From: Eutypella sp. D-1
Taxonomy: Eukaryota; Ascomycota; Sordariomycetes; Xylariales; Diatrypaceae
Length of the DNA: 64,000 nucleotides
Reading direction: 5' to 3'
NCBI GenBank assembly: GCA_023313575.1
Contig: JAJTTP010000001.1
Span: 434,001-498,000 of the forward strand
Below, one piece after another: positions 1-12,172 of the stretch. The stretch's first letter is position 1, and the number at the start of each line of letters is the position of its first letter. A program made the position numbers and the translations under genes. The notes beneath the pieces are model-generated. The model was not told the DNA's origin. It saw only the letters and a list, made by a program, of their open reading frames with translations, and ran no database searches.

Positions 1-822
1 CTGGCCTCATACCCCGTGACCTGGGACGCCGACTGCCGGCGTCTAGCGGCGCTAGACCGCGAACTCGCGGACGACGGCGCGAACCTGGGCCGCGTGAGCG
101 CCGTCTTCGCGCCCTCCACCCCGGAAATGTATCCCTCGGGTTTCCCCGGCCAGGAGGTCGACTCCAAGGGCAGCTTCGTGACCATCACGCCCGTGGGCGA
201 GGTCCTCGAGGGCGCGAGCCGCCCGACCTTCTTCCGCGGCGTCGCCACCGTCTGCATGAAGCTCTTCGGCGCCGTCCAGCCCGACCGCGCCTACTTCGGC
301 CAGAAGGACGTGCAGCAGACCGTCGTCATCCGTCGCATGGTCCGCGATTTCCTGCTGCCCGTCGAGATCGTCGTCGGGCCTACGGGCCGCGACCTCGCCG
401 CCGACGGCCTCGCCCTCTCCTCCCGCAACGTCTACCTCGGCCCCCGCCGCCGCCGCGTAGCCCCCGTCCTGTACCGCGCCCTGCGCGCCGCCGAGGCCCA
501 GTACGCCGGCGGCGCGGGCGCCCGGGATCGCGCCTCCGTGTTGGGCGCTGCGCGCGCCGTCGTCGATGCCGCACTCGCTGAGCAAATGGCGCTTCCGCCC
601 GCCGAGAGGACCGTCTTTGAGGTCGATTACATCTCGCTGGCGCACCCGGAGACAATGGAGGAGCTCGATGCCGTCGACCCCGCCGTCGGCGGCATCCTCA
701 GCGGCGCGATTAAGATGCTGCCCGTTGAGTCTCCAGCCCCCGGCGAGGACCTCGGTCACGGCGGCGGCCCCGCCGTCCGTCTCATCGATAACCTGATCCT
801 TGAGCCTTCGCGCGAGACCTAG
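1..822 (+). CDS. pan6: Pantoate-beta-alanine ligase (pantothenate synthetase), 3' part
   Basis: The frame is open from base 1 to a TAG at 820-822, giving about 273 residues of a protein that starts outside the window. The enzyme condenses pantoate and beta-alanine using ATP, the last step of pantothenate synthesis on the way to coenzyme A. Visible family marks are the FAPS...EMYP block, RPTFFRGVATVCMKLF, the YFGQKDVQQ segment, the DGLALSSRN signature, and a C-terminal VDYISLAHPETMEEL followed by ILSGAIKML. The nucleotide-binding HIGH end is missing, so this is roughly the C-terminal two thirds or more. No intron is needed here. An antisense reading frame across the same bases is a GC-rich shadow. 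Confidence 0.93.
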   Translation: MASYPVTWDADCRRLAALDRELADDGANLGRVSAVFAPSTPEMYPSGFPGQEVDSKGSFVTITPVGEVLEGASRPTFFRGVATVCMKLFGAVQPDRAYFGQKDVQQTVVIRRMVRDFLLPVEIVVGPTGRDLAADGLALSSRNVYLGPRRRRVAPVLYRALRAAEAQYAGGAGARDRASVLGAARAVVDAALAEQMALPPAERTVFEVDYISLAHPETMEELDAVDPAVGGILSGAIKMLPVESPAPGEDLGHGGGPAVRLIDNLILEPSRET

Positions 823-2174
823 AGCTGGTCCACGCAAATTGCGTGCCCCCGGGTTTCAGGTTTTCTATATACTTACCTTGGGCATTTCGCTGATTGGCAT
901 ACAACCTTTTTTTGGCCGACTTATACATTGGCTACGTAAGTAGATCGGGGACGCTATACATACACTTTCTATATGGCTACATCTCCCCCCAACACTCTAC
1001 TCGCAGGTCCAGACGCGCGCGTAAATATAGATACTTTACAGTGAGGTGCGAATCGCCGTCTCATCGGGGCCTTCCCAGGCCGTGGAGAGAAGGGGATGCG
1101 GTGCCCCTCCCCAAACCAGTACCATACTCCGACACATGTGGTATAATAAATACTACTGACATGTCATATACCTAAAACCATCCCCTTTTCTAGCTCACTT
1201 GACATGGTCATATTGAGCGAACATAGAGCGAGTCACCTACAAACGAGCCTCCTTATTTGAATCACTGGCATCTCCGCTATGATCTCGATTTCCAAGCGAG
1301 AGCATTACCGTAGTGGATGGGTGCAGCATGTACTATTTTATACCTAACTACAATGATAGATATAGAAAAGCTGCCGTCGCACATTCATCAATGATCTTTC
1401 TGATACAAGACTACTTGTATGTTTTTAGGGTGCGATGGCTTTGGTGCCATTTGCATTTGCATATCCACCTAATCCAAAGCTAGCGAAAGTCGATGCTGAA
1501 TCGCTCCCTGTCTTACGAATGTGTATAGTAGGCATTAGGTCAGCCTATAAAACTCGATGGTAGGGCGGCCCTTGTACTACCACTAAAAAGGACGGCCGGA
1601 GCCGGTCCAGATTGGGCGGCTAGAATTTATCAAAAACAACATCGTTTAGTCCCCCAAAATCATCGTCTATTATTACCGGAAGTCGGGGACAGCGGGCCCC
1701 AAAAGGTTTTACCCTAGACAGCCCTATCTATATCATAGTTTCAAGTTAGCGCCAAAGTAACTAAGTTGCTACATCTCTCGCTCCTTTTTCGGGGAAAGAT
1801 TCGTTTGCCTTTTCAAACTATCCTCTTGCCTCCAGAAGGAAGCAATCAAGCATATAAGAAAGGGGATGAAAGACCCGACCCGTGATATACCCACCCTTAC
1901 CATTTTATACACATCCCCACTTTCCGCTCTCGTAGGCTTCTCCAGTTCCAGGCTCTTGGGAGACCCACCGCGCCCGCCCAGCCAGCCAGCACAGCCAGCC
2001 AAGATGGGCTGATCAGATGATCAGATAAGATCGATTAGATTAGATTTTCCCGACAACCTCTCTCTTCCTCTTCCCGTTCCATCTGCAACCCGCCCAGTCT
2101 TTTCGCATCATCGGAGCCGTTTTCCCATTTCAAACCCGTAAAGCCTGGAGCTGACGCGCCATCGCTGGTTGGTT
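823..2174. other. Intergenic region: pan6 3' side and ferric reductase promoter
   Basis: I see no supported gene. Short frames at 894-1175 and 1769-2002 lack family resemblance or splice support. The last 200 bases are CT-rich and contain the GATA-type site annotated separately, so this end is the ferric reductase promoter. Confidence 0.6.
2019..2028 (+). promoter_or_regulatory. Iron-responsive GATA-factor site (SreA/SRE1 type)
   Basis: The ten bases GATCAGATAA match exactly the (A/G)ATC(T/A)GATAA consensus described for fungal iron-regulating GATA repressors (SreA, SRE1, Urbs1 family). The site lies about 147 bp before the ferric reductase ATG. A near match, GATCAGATGA, sits immediately before it at 2011-2020. 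The expected effect is repression when iron is plentiful. The motif is seen directly; its function is inferred from the gene it precedes. Confidence 0.65.
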
Positions 2175-5083
2175 ATGCTCCGCCGTAAGTTCTACGCGTA
2201 CCTCGCGTTCGGATGCCTGACGTGGCCCAACGACGCCCAGGCAGCAGCAGCAGCGGCGGCGGCGGATGAGCGGCCACATCGGCTTCCGCTGCAGCCCCCG
2301 TTACCGGCGCCATGTTTTGAGGCCTGTCAGTGGGTGGTGCGGCCCCTCTTATTCAACGACACCGCCGGCCTGTCCCCCAACCCTCGAGTGCGGTCGTGTC
2401 AGAGCCCGCTGGATCTGACGTCGCTGTACCTGTGCACCAGGGCTTACTGCGATGACGCGGAGCGGGATGCCGGCCTCGGTTTCCTCAACGCCACGTGTCA
2501 GGGATCGGTCAATGTCTCTGTTCCGCCGTATGAGGAGCTTGTCGGAAATTACACCGATGAAGACGTCGCTAGTGTCCGGAGGTTCTCGCAGGAGGAGTGG
2601 GAGGGCGCCGCTACCTTCCCTGAGGTCGTGATCGCATCCGATGAGCTCTACGCTCTTGTATTCGACACCCTCGTACGTGAAGTCTAGGTCCGTCATTGGT
2701 GAAAGGACCGAGTGTTAACTCGCTGATTCTAGTATTCCTGGGGTTATGCGTACGGTCGGCACATTTCGTACGGGTAAGTTTTGATCGATCTGAGCATGCC
2801 GATACCTATGTCTCGAAAGGAGAGACTCTGACTGCAGCCATAGTTACGCGCTATTCGTATTTTGGGCCGTCGTGGTTGCTATCGGTCTACTAAATCGTGT
2901 CATCGGGGCCCTTGGCGACGTTATCAAAGGGCGCCGCCAAGGGTGGACGCGCGTGCCGCTCGAGGAGGTCGGCGAGGACGGTTATCCCATCGATCACGAT
3001 CCCGAGACGAAACAGATTCGCTCCTCCACCTGGTGGAAACGCTACGTCGCTCTTCCCGCTACGTTCGGCTACCGGAGTTCGCAGCCCTTCGGATGGTACA
3101 CCGTGCCGCCGCGTATCCAGAGCCTCACGATCTTCGCGTTCGTCGTCGTAAATATCGTCTTCTGCGCCCAGGGATATCGCGTATTCCCAGGCAATTTATA
3201 GTGCGTATATCATACCCGGAAAACCCCCGTCATCGAAGAAGGGACCCCCCTGTTTGCTAAAATGGTTTTTTCCTGCTACCTCCACAGCTTCCCGAAGCCT
3301 TTCACACAGGCATGGCGCTACGTCTCGGACCGGACCGGGATCGTATCTTTTGCGAACTTCCCTCTCATCTGGCTATTCGGCATGCGCAATAACGTGTTAA
3401 TGTGGTTAACGGGCTGGGACTTCGGGACGTACAACAACTTCCACCGCTGGGTCGCCAGGGTCTCCACCGTCGAGGCTATTATCCACTCGGTCGGGTACAC
3501 TGTATTAGTCTGTGACAGTAAGTGAAGCTGCTTTTTCGGACTTTCCAACCGATGATGCTGAACGTTGTAATAGGGGGCGGATGGGAACTTTTTTCCGGTT
3601 ATTGGAAAATAATGTGGTGGACGACAGGAGAACTCGTAAGGCGCTATGGTCTATTTTCTTATAGACGTATGGCGTTTGCTGACAACCCGACAGGCGACAA
3701 TCTTCATGTGTGCTCTTCTGCCATTGTCTCTCTACTTCATGCGCCGCAACGCCTATGAGGCATTCCTGATCATACACATCCTCTTGTCGGTGGTAGTCCT
3801 AGCCACCATGTGGTTGTAAGTCGCCAATCCATCCATGTGCACGCGCCTTGTCATACATACACCTAGCAGCTGACATTCTTCGCAGCCACGTTTCCGTATT
3901 CAAGGCCCGTTACTACCAGATCGTGTGGATCTGTGTCTTCATCTGGGTCCTCGATCGAGTTCTGAGAGTCCTACGTACCCTGTCCTTTAACCCGCGATTC
4001 TGGAACACGGTGGCCAGGGCCACGTACGATAAGGACGCTAATATGGTCCGGCTGTCCATCCCCTACGGGACCAGCTTCTACCAGCCCAAGCCGGGAACTT
4101 ATTACTATCTCCACCACCTAGACGATGTGCGCTTTTGGGAGAGCCACCCGTTTACTGTCTCCTCGATTCGCGCCGTCCCCGATCCCACCGATGACGTAGA
4201 AGTGAACGACAACGATTGCCAGAGTTTCGAGGAGCTAGGGGAGTCCATATCGCTCCTTACCGGGCGCATCTCTCCGCGTGCCTACGAGCCAGACGGCAGC
4301 GACAACACCGGCGGGAATCATGACAATTCCCGTAATCACCATCACAAAACAGCAGCAGCGGCGACGAGTCAAGCGAGCCCAACGATCAACTTTCTCATCC
4401 GACCCTACGACAGCTCCACGCGGCGCCTCGCGCACGCCGCCTCCGCAACGTGGCCAGAGCCGGCACAAATGCGCGTCATTGTCGAGGGGCCCTACGGACA
4501 CACGCGTCCGTTCCACACGTTCGAGAGCCTCCTGTTCGTCGTCGGCGGCAGCGGTATTGTCGTCCCGCTCAGCTATCTCGATACGATATTACAGGCGGCA
4601 GTGGACAGGAGCACGGATACCACCGGAGAGGAGGAGGACGCCGGAGATGGAGGAGCCAGGGCCGGTAGTTCATTGCGCCGCCGTGCGGACAGGCGCGTAC
4701 ACGTTGTGTGGGCGGTCCGCGAGCCCGCGTTCGTCTCGTCCGTGTTGCGTCGGGACCTGCGCGATCTGACCCGGCGCCGGCGCGCTCACGACGGCGTCTC
4801 CTTCACCCTCGATGTCTACGTCACAGGGGCCGCGGATGCGGACTCGGACTGTATCGAGTTAGATAAGCTCCCGAGTGGTTTCAACGTCTTGCACGACCGG
4901 CCCGGAGTCCGGGACGAGGTGCGGGGAGCGGCGCGCGAGCTCGGGGCGCGCGAGAGGCTCGCTGTCGTGGCGTGCGGGCCCGCGAGGATGGCTGACGATG
5001 CCCGAAAGGCGGTTGTCGATGTGCTAGGGACCGGCAGGCAAGGTTCGTCGATAGAGTATTTTGAGGAGAGCTTTAACTGGTAG
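2175..5083 (+). CDS. Ferric reductase (FRE family NADPH metalloreductase), 7 exons
   Basis: Exons: 2175-2672, 2733-2773, 2844-3200, 3288-3517, 3574-3635, 3694-3815 and 3886-5083. They join in frame into 835 residues. The protein should sit in the plasma membrane and pass electrons from NADPH through FAD and two hemes to external Fe(III). An N-terminal hydrophobic segment and a Cys- and N-glycosylation-rich extracellular region precede the transmembrane core. The four heme histidines are visible as two pairs 14 residues apart: H351/H365 (FHRW, IIHS) and H424/H438 (IIHIL, WFH). The FAD motif HPFT lies at 524-527. A glycine-rich NADPH block VVGGSGIVVPLSYL and a C-terminal ACGP...YFEESFNW follow. 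All splice sites are GT-AG. The ATG chosen is the first in the open frame. A GATA-type iron site lies upstream. Substrate choice, iron versus copper, cannot be told. Confidence 0.92.
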
Positions 5084-5561
5084 AATAGACCGATATACAA
5101 TAGAGATAAATAAGTGCATAATGTAAAGCGAGGGCAAATGGCATCTTATCTGAGCTACGATCTAGCCTTTCGTGTTGTACATACAATGTATATCTCACTA
5201 TTTCTCCGAGAAGTCCCCTCGTGCTGTATGACCCGTCACTAGCTGGTAACGATTTGGTACTACGTGTTTGACTCAGAAACGTCAAGGCTTAAGCGATAGA
5301 TTAGTATTAACTATGCTTTTCCGAGCTTTTACTTGTGCCCTCGGGAATCACTTGTCTCCCTTCGTCTTTGCCCTGCTCTGTAGAATCCTGGGATGAAGGG
5401 CGCCGATAGTGCATAAGTACGCTCAACATATACAGATTGCTAATTGCGGCCTTCTAAGCTGCCCATGTTCTACAAATTCCTAGGACTAGTGAATTTTCCC
5501 GACGCTTTCTAGGGCGAACCGGTACAAATATATGGTTTCAATGACAAATATCGTGCATTAA
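5084..5561. other. Convergent intergenic region between ferric reductase and permease
   Basis: AT-rich sequence between two convergent 3' ends. It probably holds both 3' UTRs. I see no gene or RNA structure. Confidence 0.55.
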
Positions 5562-8221
5562 CTACCTGGCGCCTTGCCGAATATCATGTAGGTTACGTAT
5601 CTTCTGGATCACCTTGTTGGAATTTGAAAGGTCAACCACCGACCACTTGGCGTTACGGAAGAGCTTCAAGAGGATCCAGAGCACGACAAATATAATGACC
5701 TTTCGATTGTCAGAGAAATCGTGACGGTGAAATGGATTTGTTGAGTGCACGCATAGTGAGAAAAACTTACGATTAGATACGACGACAGGAACGGCTCCGG
5801 GTGGACTTCTTTCCAGAGAAATGCGCTATTACATACGAAGAGGAGGAATAGACATCCCAGGAGCGCCATATATGCCGTGAACGGTTGGCGGTAGCCGCGG
5901 AACGGATAGTCATGGTCGTCGGTGACCCACCGGCGGACCTGCGGAATCCTCTGTTCCTGGAGAGCTACACGGTGTCTCTTGATACTGCGACAGGGTCAGC
6001 AATGGTCTGGGCTTTTGGAAAGGCTCACGCCCTTTTGGATCACTTGCCAGTAGTAGAATCGGAGAAATGCCACGCATTCACATGCCCAGACGATGAAGAC
6101 GCCGTTAGACCCCATGTTTCCGAGAACCTCAATGAACTAGACACCATGTTTCAGTCACTATCACGTTGTATGAGACCTTCGGCGATATTTTGATAAGCTG
6201 CAGTTCAGCCGGGAGGAACTCACGCTGGAAATGTCATTGTTCTCCGCGTTCCCATCAAGTTTGAGGAACGGGACCCAGATGAAGGCGAGTGCAGAGGTGA
6301 CCATAGAGCGCATGGGCACGCGACGTTTATTGGTCCTGCCGAACCAGGCGAGAGCGCGTAAGTGCCAACGCTGGCCGGGTCCGTCGTCGAGCCGGCTGGT
6401 GAGTCCAAACAAACTCCGCGACGCCACGTACAGGTTCGTCATGGCGCACGTCAGCGCCGTGAAAACGAGAAAAGAGTTGAATGCGTCAGCGAGCCCCGGC
6501 AACCGCACCGCATCCTCCGCAATCGCCACGAAGGCCGCGGGCGTCGCGGGGACCTCTTCCTCGAGACCGGTTAGCGCCCAGCTGAACCTCGGAAGCCGGG
6601 GGTCGCCCTGCTGTATGTTGAGTGAGACCAGGATCCCTGCCAGACTGTAGGCTGCTGTCGCCAGAACCGAGATCCAGATGGCTGAGAACCTGACCGTCTT
6701 CCCGATAAGTGACGATAGCTCCGAACGCTGGGACAAGTCCGTCGGCGCCCGCTCCTGCTCTTCCGACTCAGGCCACCGCACTTCCATGGCGGAAGCGGCC
6801 ACGATCTCCACGCCCACGTATGAGAAGGCTGCTGTCGACATGGACATTCTGGTTTCAGAGAGAGTCAGGTCCATCACACTTCCATCTTCCTTTTCTGGGC
6901 GATGACTGACAGGAGGGACAAGGTAAAGGTAGGAAATGATGAGTACTTACAACAGAGCAGTGCCCCAATCCTGTGCAGCCCCACTATCAAAGTTTCCCAG
7001 GTGCTCCCAATCTGTTATTGCGTCAGCGGATGGCCGTCTCGGTCGAAATTTGAGCGCTTACATTCCCCTCGGGCCCCCTTCGATCCGCCAGCTATATAAT
7101 CACAGTCAGATAATGTGGCTCGACTATATATGGGCACGTGGATGTCGTATCTCACCTCCTACACTGAGAGCTATAGTGATAATGAGTATAACGAACAGGA
7201 AGATGATCTTCAATGTTCCTGAAACCACCTCGATGTGGCCATAATTCTTCCGAGAACTCAGCACACGCTATTTCGCTTTAAAAGTTGAGATATGAGCGGC
7301 GGCTTACTTTAATCTCGAATGTATTAAAGAACACCAACACTAGAGGAATCAGGGAGAACACTTTGATGGGTAGAGTCAGCTATCGACTAACTTGAAAGGA
7401 GTATTACGGTTTATGTAGCTAGTGGCTAAAAAGGGGAGAGAAGATGAAAAATCACTTACTGATTGCTGCATCTAGTACTGGTCTTCCGTCCGTCCAGTAG
7501 TGCATCTCTGCCGCAGAAGTTGCGATAAGGGCCGCAAAGGAAACCGAGTATGTGAACCTGATCTATGAGCATGATAATGAGAGTAGCGGGAGAGCCAGTG
7601 GGTCAACGAAATACGTACCAGTACGCGATACCAACAGCAATGCCCAGCTCGACGTCTACGAACTCGCTAACATACACAGACAGAGCTCCGGGTATCGGCC
7701 ATATACAGAGCATCTCCGTGATAGACTGCATCACAGCCCAAGCCAAGAGCCCTACCAGAAGGAAGGAAATCAAGACGGCTAAGGGGCCACCAAGCTGGAG
7801 AATCAGACCACCGCGCCAATAGAGACCGGTGCCGAGAGTGGCATTGATAGTTATCATCTGGTCGAGATGTCAGCTCAATGTCAATGAGTGCCCCCCTTAG
7901 CATACTTACAAAGAGATGGATCCCCTGTAGCTTTCTCTGGACCGTCCTGTTCTCTTGCGGCGTTACAGCCACAGTCCTCTCTTTCCTCCACGGTTTGGTT
8001 GCATTTTGATATTCGGTTTCAGTTGAAGCATCGGGGGTGTGACTAGGCGGAATATTGGCAGCGGCAGAATTCGCGTCGTGGGGAATTGGTAGCTGAGCAG
8101 TTGGGCGAAGACCTTGTAAAGACGTCGCTTCTCCAGTGAACCCAGCGATGGGTTCCCGGACCGGCCCGCCCCGGCCAACACCGACTGCCCAGTCTGGTAA
8201 CCAATCAGGAAACGTCTGCAT
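5562..8221 (-). CDS. Amino-acid permease (APC superfamily), 11 exons
   Basis: Exons in coding order: 8221-7910, 7857-7619, 7557-7460, 7360-7308, 7246-7156, 7091-7062, 7011-6951, 6848-6224, 6136-6048, 5984-5771 and 5699-5562. They give 649 residues in frame. It is a proton-coupled plasma-membrane amino-acid importer by family. Marks are the first membrane segment MITINATLGTGLYWRGG after a hydrophilic N-terminus of about 104 residues, AEMHYW, GGSKGARGE, the AAFSYVGVE helix and TNLYVASRSLFGLTSR. The C-terminal half carries YPFRGYRQPF. Ten introns are GT-AG. The intron after 6048 best fits as GC-AG, because that join gives FYYCIKRHRVALQ, the expected loop. The reading frame extends upstream of 8221 only through non-ATG codons. 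Substrate is unknown. Confidence 0.85.
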
Positions 8222-9373
8222 TGCTATTTGGGAAACCTCTAATTCGATGACGTTCAATCCACCGTACCGTGGCGAAGAAATAAAGTCCTCTTACATCATC
8301 CATGAAGATAAATTGGTAAAATTGGTTTCTGGCAGATGGTTCTGCCCTTAAGATGTAGTGAGGCTACGGTAGCCTGCTGGGCACATGATCAAGCACTTAT
8401 GAGCGGCTGAATGGCAGTAGGGCTGTAAGAAGCTGAGCGAAACACAGCCCCCAAATCATCTGTCTGTACCCTCAGCAGTTGATCAATTAGAACCAGAATC
8501 CATTACACCGAAGCAGATACTGAAAGCGCGTCACCTAGTCATTTCGGGTAGCCTTATCGCTCATTTGCTTCACCGAGCTTGAGTATGATGGCGAAGGCTT
8601 GTTGCGTCATAGATAGTCAACGGCTTACCTTTGATAGTTGTCCAGTTGGCCACTTAAGTTATATGACCATGTAATTTGTAAGCTTTCCATCTGCCCCAGC
8701 GGCCCTAGCCCATGTTGTCTCAGGTGCAGGAGCTATGCCGTATTCACTGATGTTGGGACTTGAGAGCGAGTAGAGACCTCCCAATTGATCGCTTGGCGCC
8801 GGTAAAAGACTAGCAACCTGTCTAGCAACAGCTGACCGAGGAATGTCTTCCGCACCATGGAGTATTATGGTCTTTGGAGAATAGGGCCGGCGGTTGAGTC
8901 GGCATAAGACGGATTTTGAAGATAACAGGACCTGGCTCCTCGGCAAGGTCGATGAGGCCTTTCAAAGGATAGCCCCCCCTCCGTTTCACATGCATATCGC
9001 AGTGGTCTAGAGTAGCTAGTCTAAGTGTGAATCTCATAGATACCTGAGCTGAGCATTCCCCGGTCATCGGGCTGTCGGACTGCCAGGCTCAGAATCCTAT
9101 CAGTTTATTGGAGAGAGTAATTTCAACCTATCGTTCGCTGCAGCCTGCGGGCGACACACGTGAACCCCAATGAAGACAATATGACTGGGTAATCAACGTG
9201 TCTCAGACGGGCAGGTGTAGTCCCTCCGGCCACGGACTGTACATAAATTGACAGTCGCTCAACCCTTTCAGTGTTTCCCAGAGCCTTATACCAACCAAGC
9301 AGCCAGTTACCTACTTCAACGTCGAAACGACTTTGAATGCAATCCATATGAAATGACTTAAAAAACACCAATT
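8222..9373. other. Divergent intergenic region between permease and CorA-like gene
   Basis: Two overlapping minus-strand frames (8659-8946, 8822-9067) read like possible coding debris, for example around KTIILHGAED. I could not join them into a protein of any family. No RNA gene was recognised. Confidence 0.4.
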
Positions 9374-11681
9374 ATGAGCGGCTCGACCCAACACGTCACG
9401 TCACGATATCTTAAGCGGTCGAAGCTGCAAAGGCTATTGGAACAACTGTTCCCCGGGCAGAAAGATTTCCAAATCGAAGTAAGGCGTTTATTTAAGCTAT
9501 ATACTAAGCTGCATCTACTATGTCTATGACATGCATCGGATCGTCTAACCATATTCGAACAACAGATGAGGGACGACAAGTGGGTATTCACGGTGCCAGA
9601 GAAGGTCTCTGAGGTAAGTCCACAGATTCTTAGCCATTCTGTTACGAGACGAAAACGCTGATGAGTGAATGGTATGCGGGTTAGGACAAGATCAAGTAAG
9701 GCAGATTCCGGGTCGACAACGTGTTACCGTAAGACCCTAAGCGCTAATCCACGGCCACCACCACAGTAAAATCCGCGACAATTGGATTGCTCCGGCATCC
9801 AAGTAAGGATGGCTAGGCTTAGTGGCGGGCTGGCGCAGCCACGGGGGGGTGACATCGCCGGGGCAGACCGCTTAGTCCTTCGCTAGGCGTTTTTCACCAT
9901 AGTCACAAGTGTCCAAGTATTAACGGATGAGGGGGTTTCAGCTCAGGAAAGGCAGAACGAAAGGGAGCACCATTGTACATAGCACTGCGCATTCTTGTAT
10001 TCAAATTAAGCGATTCTCCAACATTTTAACCAGCAGCTCAAGACAGCGAGATACACGTCTAGACATTGATTGAGTCATTACCTATACTTCATTTTACAAA
10101 CGTGGATGCCAAGATGCTAGAGAATTGCTTCGTCGACGAGCTCTCGGGGTCAGTAAAGCTCATCGACACACTTAGTCCCACTGCTGAGAGTCAATCGCCG
10201 ACTCGGTCATATCAATTCTTCCGTCTTCAGGATCTAAGTGATTTCCTCGAGAAACCCGAAAGCCGGACCTATTCATGTCGCTTCATGTAGGACCATCTCC
10301 CGTAGTTCGTCTTCGTAATTGGGGGCCATACCCATGCTGACGATTTTAGGTCAATATGCCAGCAGACCTCCTGGAGTCCGCTGGATATCACCAGGTCTAT
10401 GGTAGACCGTATCGTCACCGAACATGGTATCACCTCTCCGTTTTGGAACCTACCATCTTGCTTCTATTATCGTAATGAAGACTACGAGGAGGCATTTTGT
10501 TACCCCTATACACAGAACATTGATGAGTCCCGCATCGGTGAGCTTCCCTACTCTGTTAGTCCTATACCGTCTCCACCTAAGACGAACCTTGACAGAGATA
10601 TCGTACACCATCCGGTATCCCCAGTTCAAAGAAAGTCAGAACAAGTGGGCTATACGGCAGAGTGCCGTCTACCACTGCTACAATATCCACACGGGTCAAA
10701 GTGTGTTCATTCTATTCAGCCCGATGCCCAACTCCCTAGCCGAGCAGAAAGCTAGGCAGTATCTCGATGGCGGCCATGCCGTAATGAATAACCCGTTCTG
10801 GCTTCACGAAGTTGTCTTCTCGTCCTACTTCCCGGCCTGGAGGCAATACATCGCCAATTTAGAGCGCCAGTTCTTGCCAATAGTATGCATACACCATACT
10901 AGAATGTGAGATGCATGTTACTAATGCGCGTCCAGTCTGGCATCACTTTCACAACTTACATCGAGAAAGAGTTGCGGATTGGCTACGACAACTTGAGCAT
11001 GGTGGTCAGCCTCCAGAACAAATTCCTTCAGGTTCCAGCGATATTAAACCATTCGATCGACACGCTTAAAGAGCTTTACGTCTTATTGGATGAACATCCG
11101 CAGTTACGAATGCTACCCCTCGAAACTCGCCAGCTTGCGGTCCAACTTAGGAACCAGTATAGTAATTGTAGAGCCTATTCCCGCACCGCGCTGTATCTAC
11201 AGCAGCGCACGCAAGCAACAGCCACTCTAATGTCCGACACGCTATCTTTCCGAGATCAGGTGGTAGCGAAGGAACAGAACGGCACGATGCTACAACTGAA
11301 CAAATCAGCTGTGTTTATCACGATGCTGACATTGTTCTATCTTCCCGCATCCTTCGTTGCGGTAAGTTCGCAAGAAAAACCGCGACCCGTTACGCTATGC
11401 TCACATCTTCACTATAGACGTTCTTCGGCATGAATTTCTTCGATCTGGACAATGAAAGCGGCCGCATTGTTGGCTCATCCATGGCGTGGATTTTCGTAGT
11501 ATCGGCGGTCCTACTGACAGCTGCCACATTCGCCTCATATTACTGGATGCTCAAGCACGACGGCAAGCTGTTTGCTAGACTCGCCCCGCGTGTGCACATG
11601 AGAGATTGGAAACACTTGACTAGGCGGCTCACGCTCCGGGATCAGACTGCCGATATCGAACTTCAGAGGTCACCTGTTTGA
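9374..11681 (+). CDS. CorA-like magnesium-transporter-fold membrane protein, 9 exons, with a local frame disruption
   Basis: Exons: 9374-9478, 9566-9613, 9685-9695 (an 11-base micro-exon), 9767-9802, 9942-10286, 10350-10537, 10596-10882, 10936-11361 and 11418-11681, about 569 residues. It belongs to the large fungal group with a soluble N-terminal part (FFRLQDLSDFLEKP, SICQQTSWSPL, YTIRYPQF..SQNKWAIRQS) and a C-terminal CorA membrane pair. The second-last exon carries KSAVFITMLTLFYLPASF. The last begins with TFFGMNFF, holding the GMN selectivity signature, and has a second membrane helix. CorA proteins move Mg2+ or related divalent ions; many fungal relatives are uncharacterised. Inside exon 5 the conserved reading shifts frame at about 10024-10027 and back at 10064-10068, leaving stops in the direct frame. 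It may be a mildly damaged gene, a sequence error, or an unusual 37-base intron. Confidence 0.72.
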
Positions 11682-12172
11682 AGGGGATTGGGACAAGGCA
11701 CATAACTAGATTCCATAGCAAAAGTTTGAATTAGAAAGAACAGATTGAGCAAGCGGTTCCTAGATCTCGCTAATTTGCAGGCCAGGCCAATTCAGAGGAG
11801 GGGTCAGATTCCTGGTGGTTAGCTGCAGCCACCCCTGCGCCTCTGCCCTAGGTAAGCCTAGTCTAATACGAGGAGTGTTCAGCTCCTCCTCATGAACGAA
11901 TTAGATGAATGATGATCCCGCACACCGAAGGTTTACGGCTAGTGTTGTAGCAGCGAGTCCGTGAGGCCTCACTTACTGACATACTCCATTGGTTCTTCTA
12001 CTGCGCCTCAAATGCCGATGTGCGGCCAAGTACGTCGGATGAGACGTATCAACCGAAGTCAGACAGCCTCGAGATGGCGATCATGGTTTATAACGATCAA
12101 CTGATCATGCGGACGCATCCCTTTCTAGCATATTCGCTATATCGACAGCTAACGGCTTCATAGTGTGTTAAT
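11682..12172. other. Intergenic region, CorA-like 3' side and kinase promoter
   Basis: No gene, RNA or repeat recognised. It lies between two genes on the same strand and should hold the kinase promoter. Confidence 0.5.

Noticed and set aside
52..837. 261-codon minus-strand ORF
   Set aside because: Antisense to pantothenate synthetase; Gly/Ala/Asp-rich shadow.
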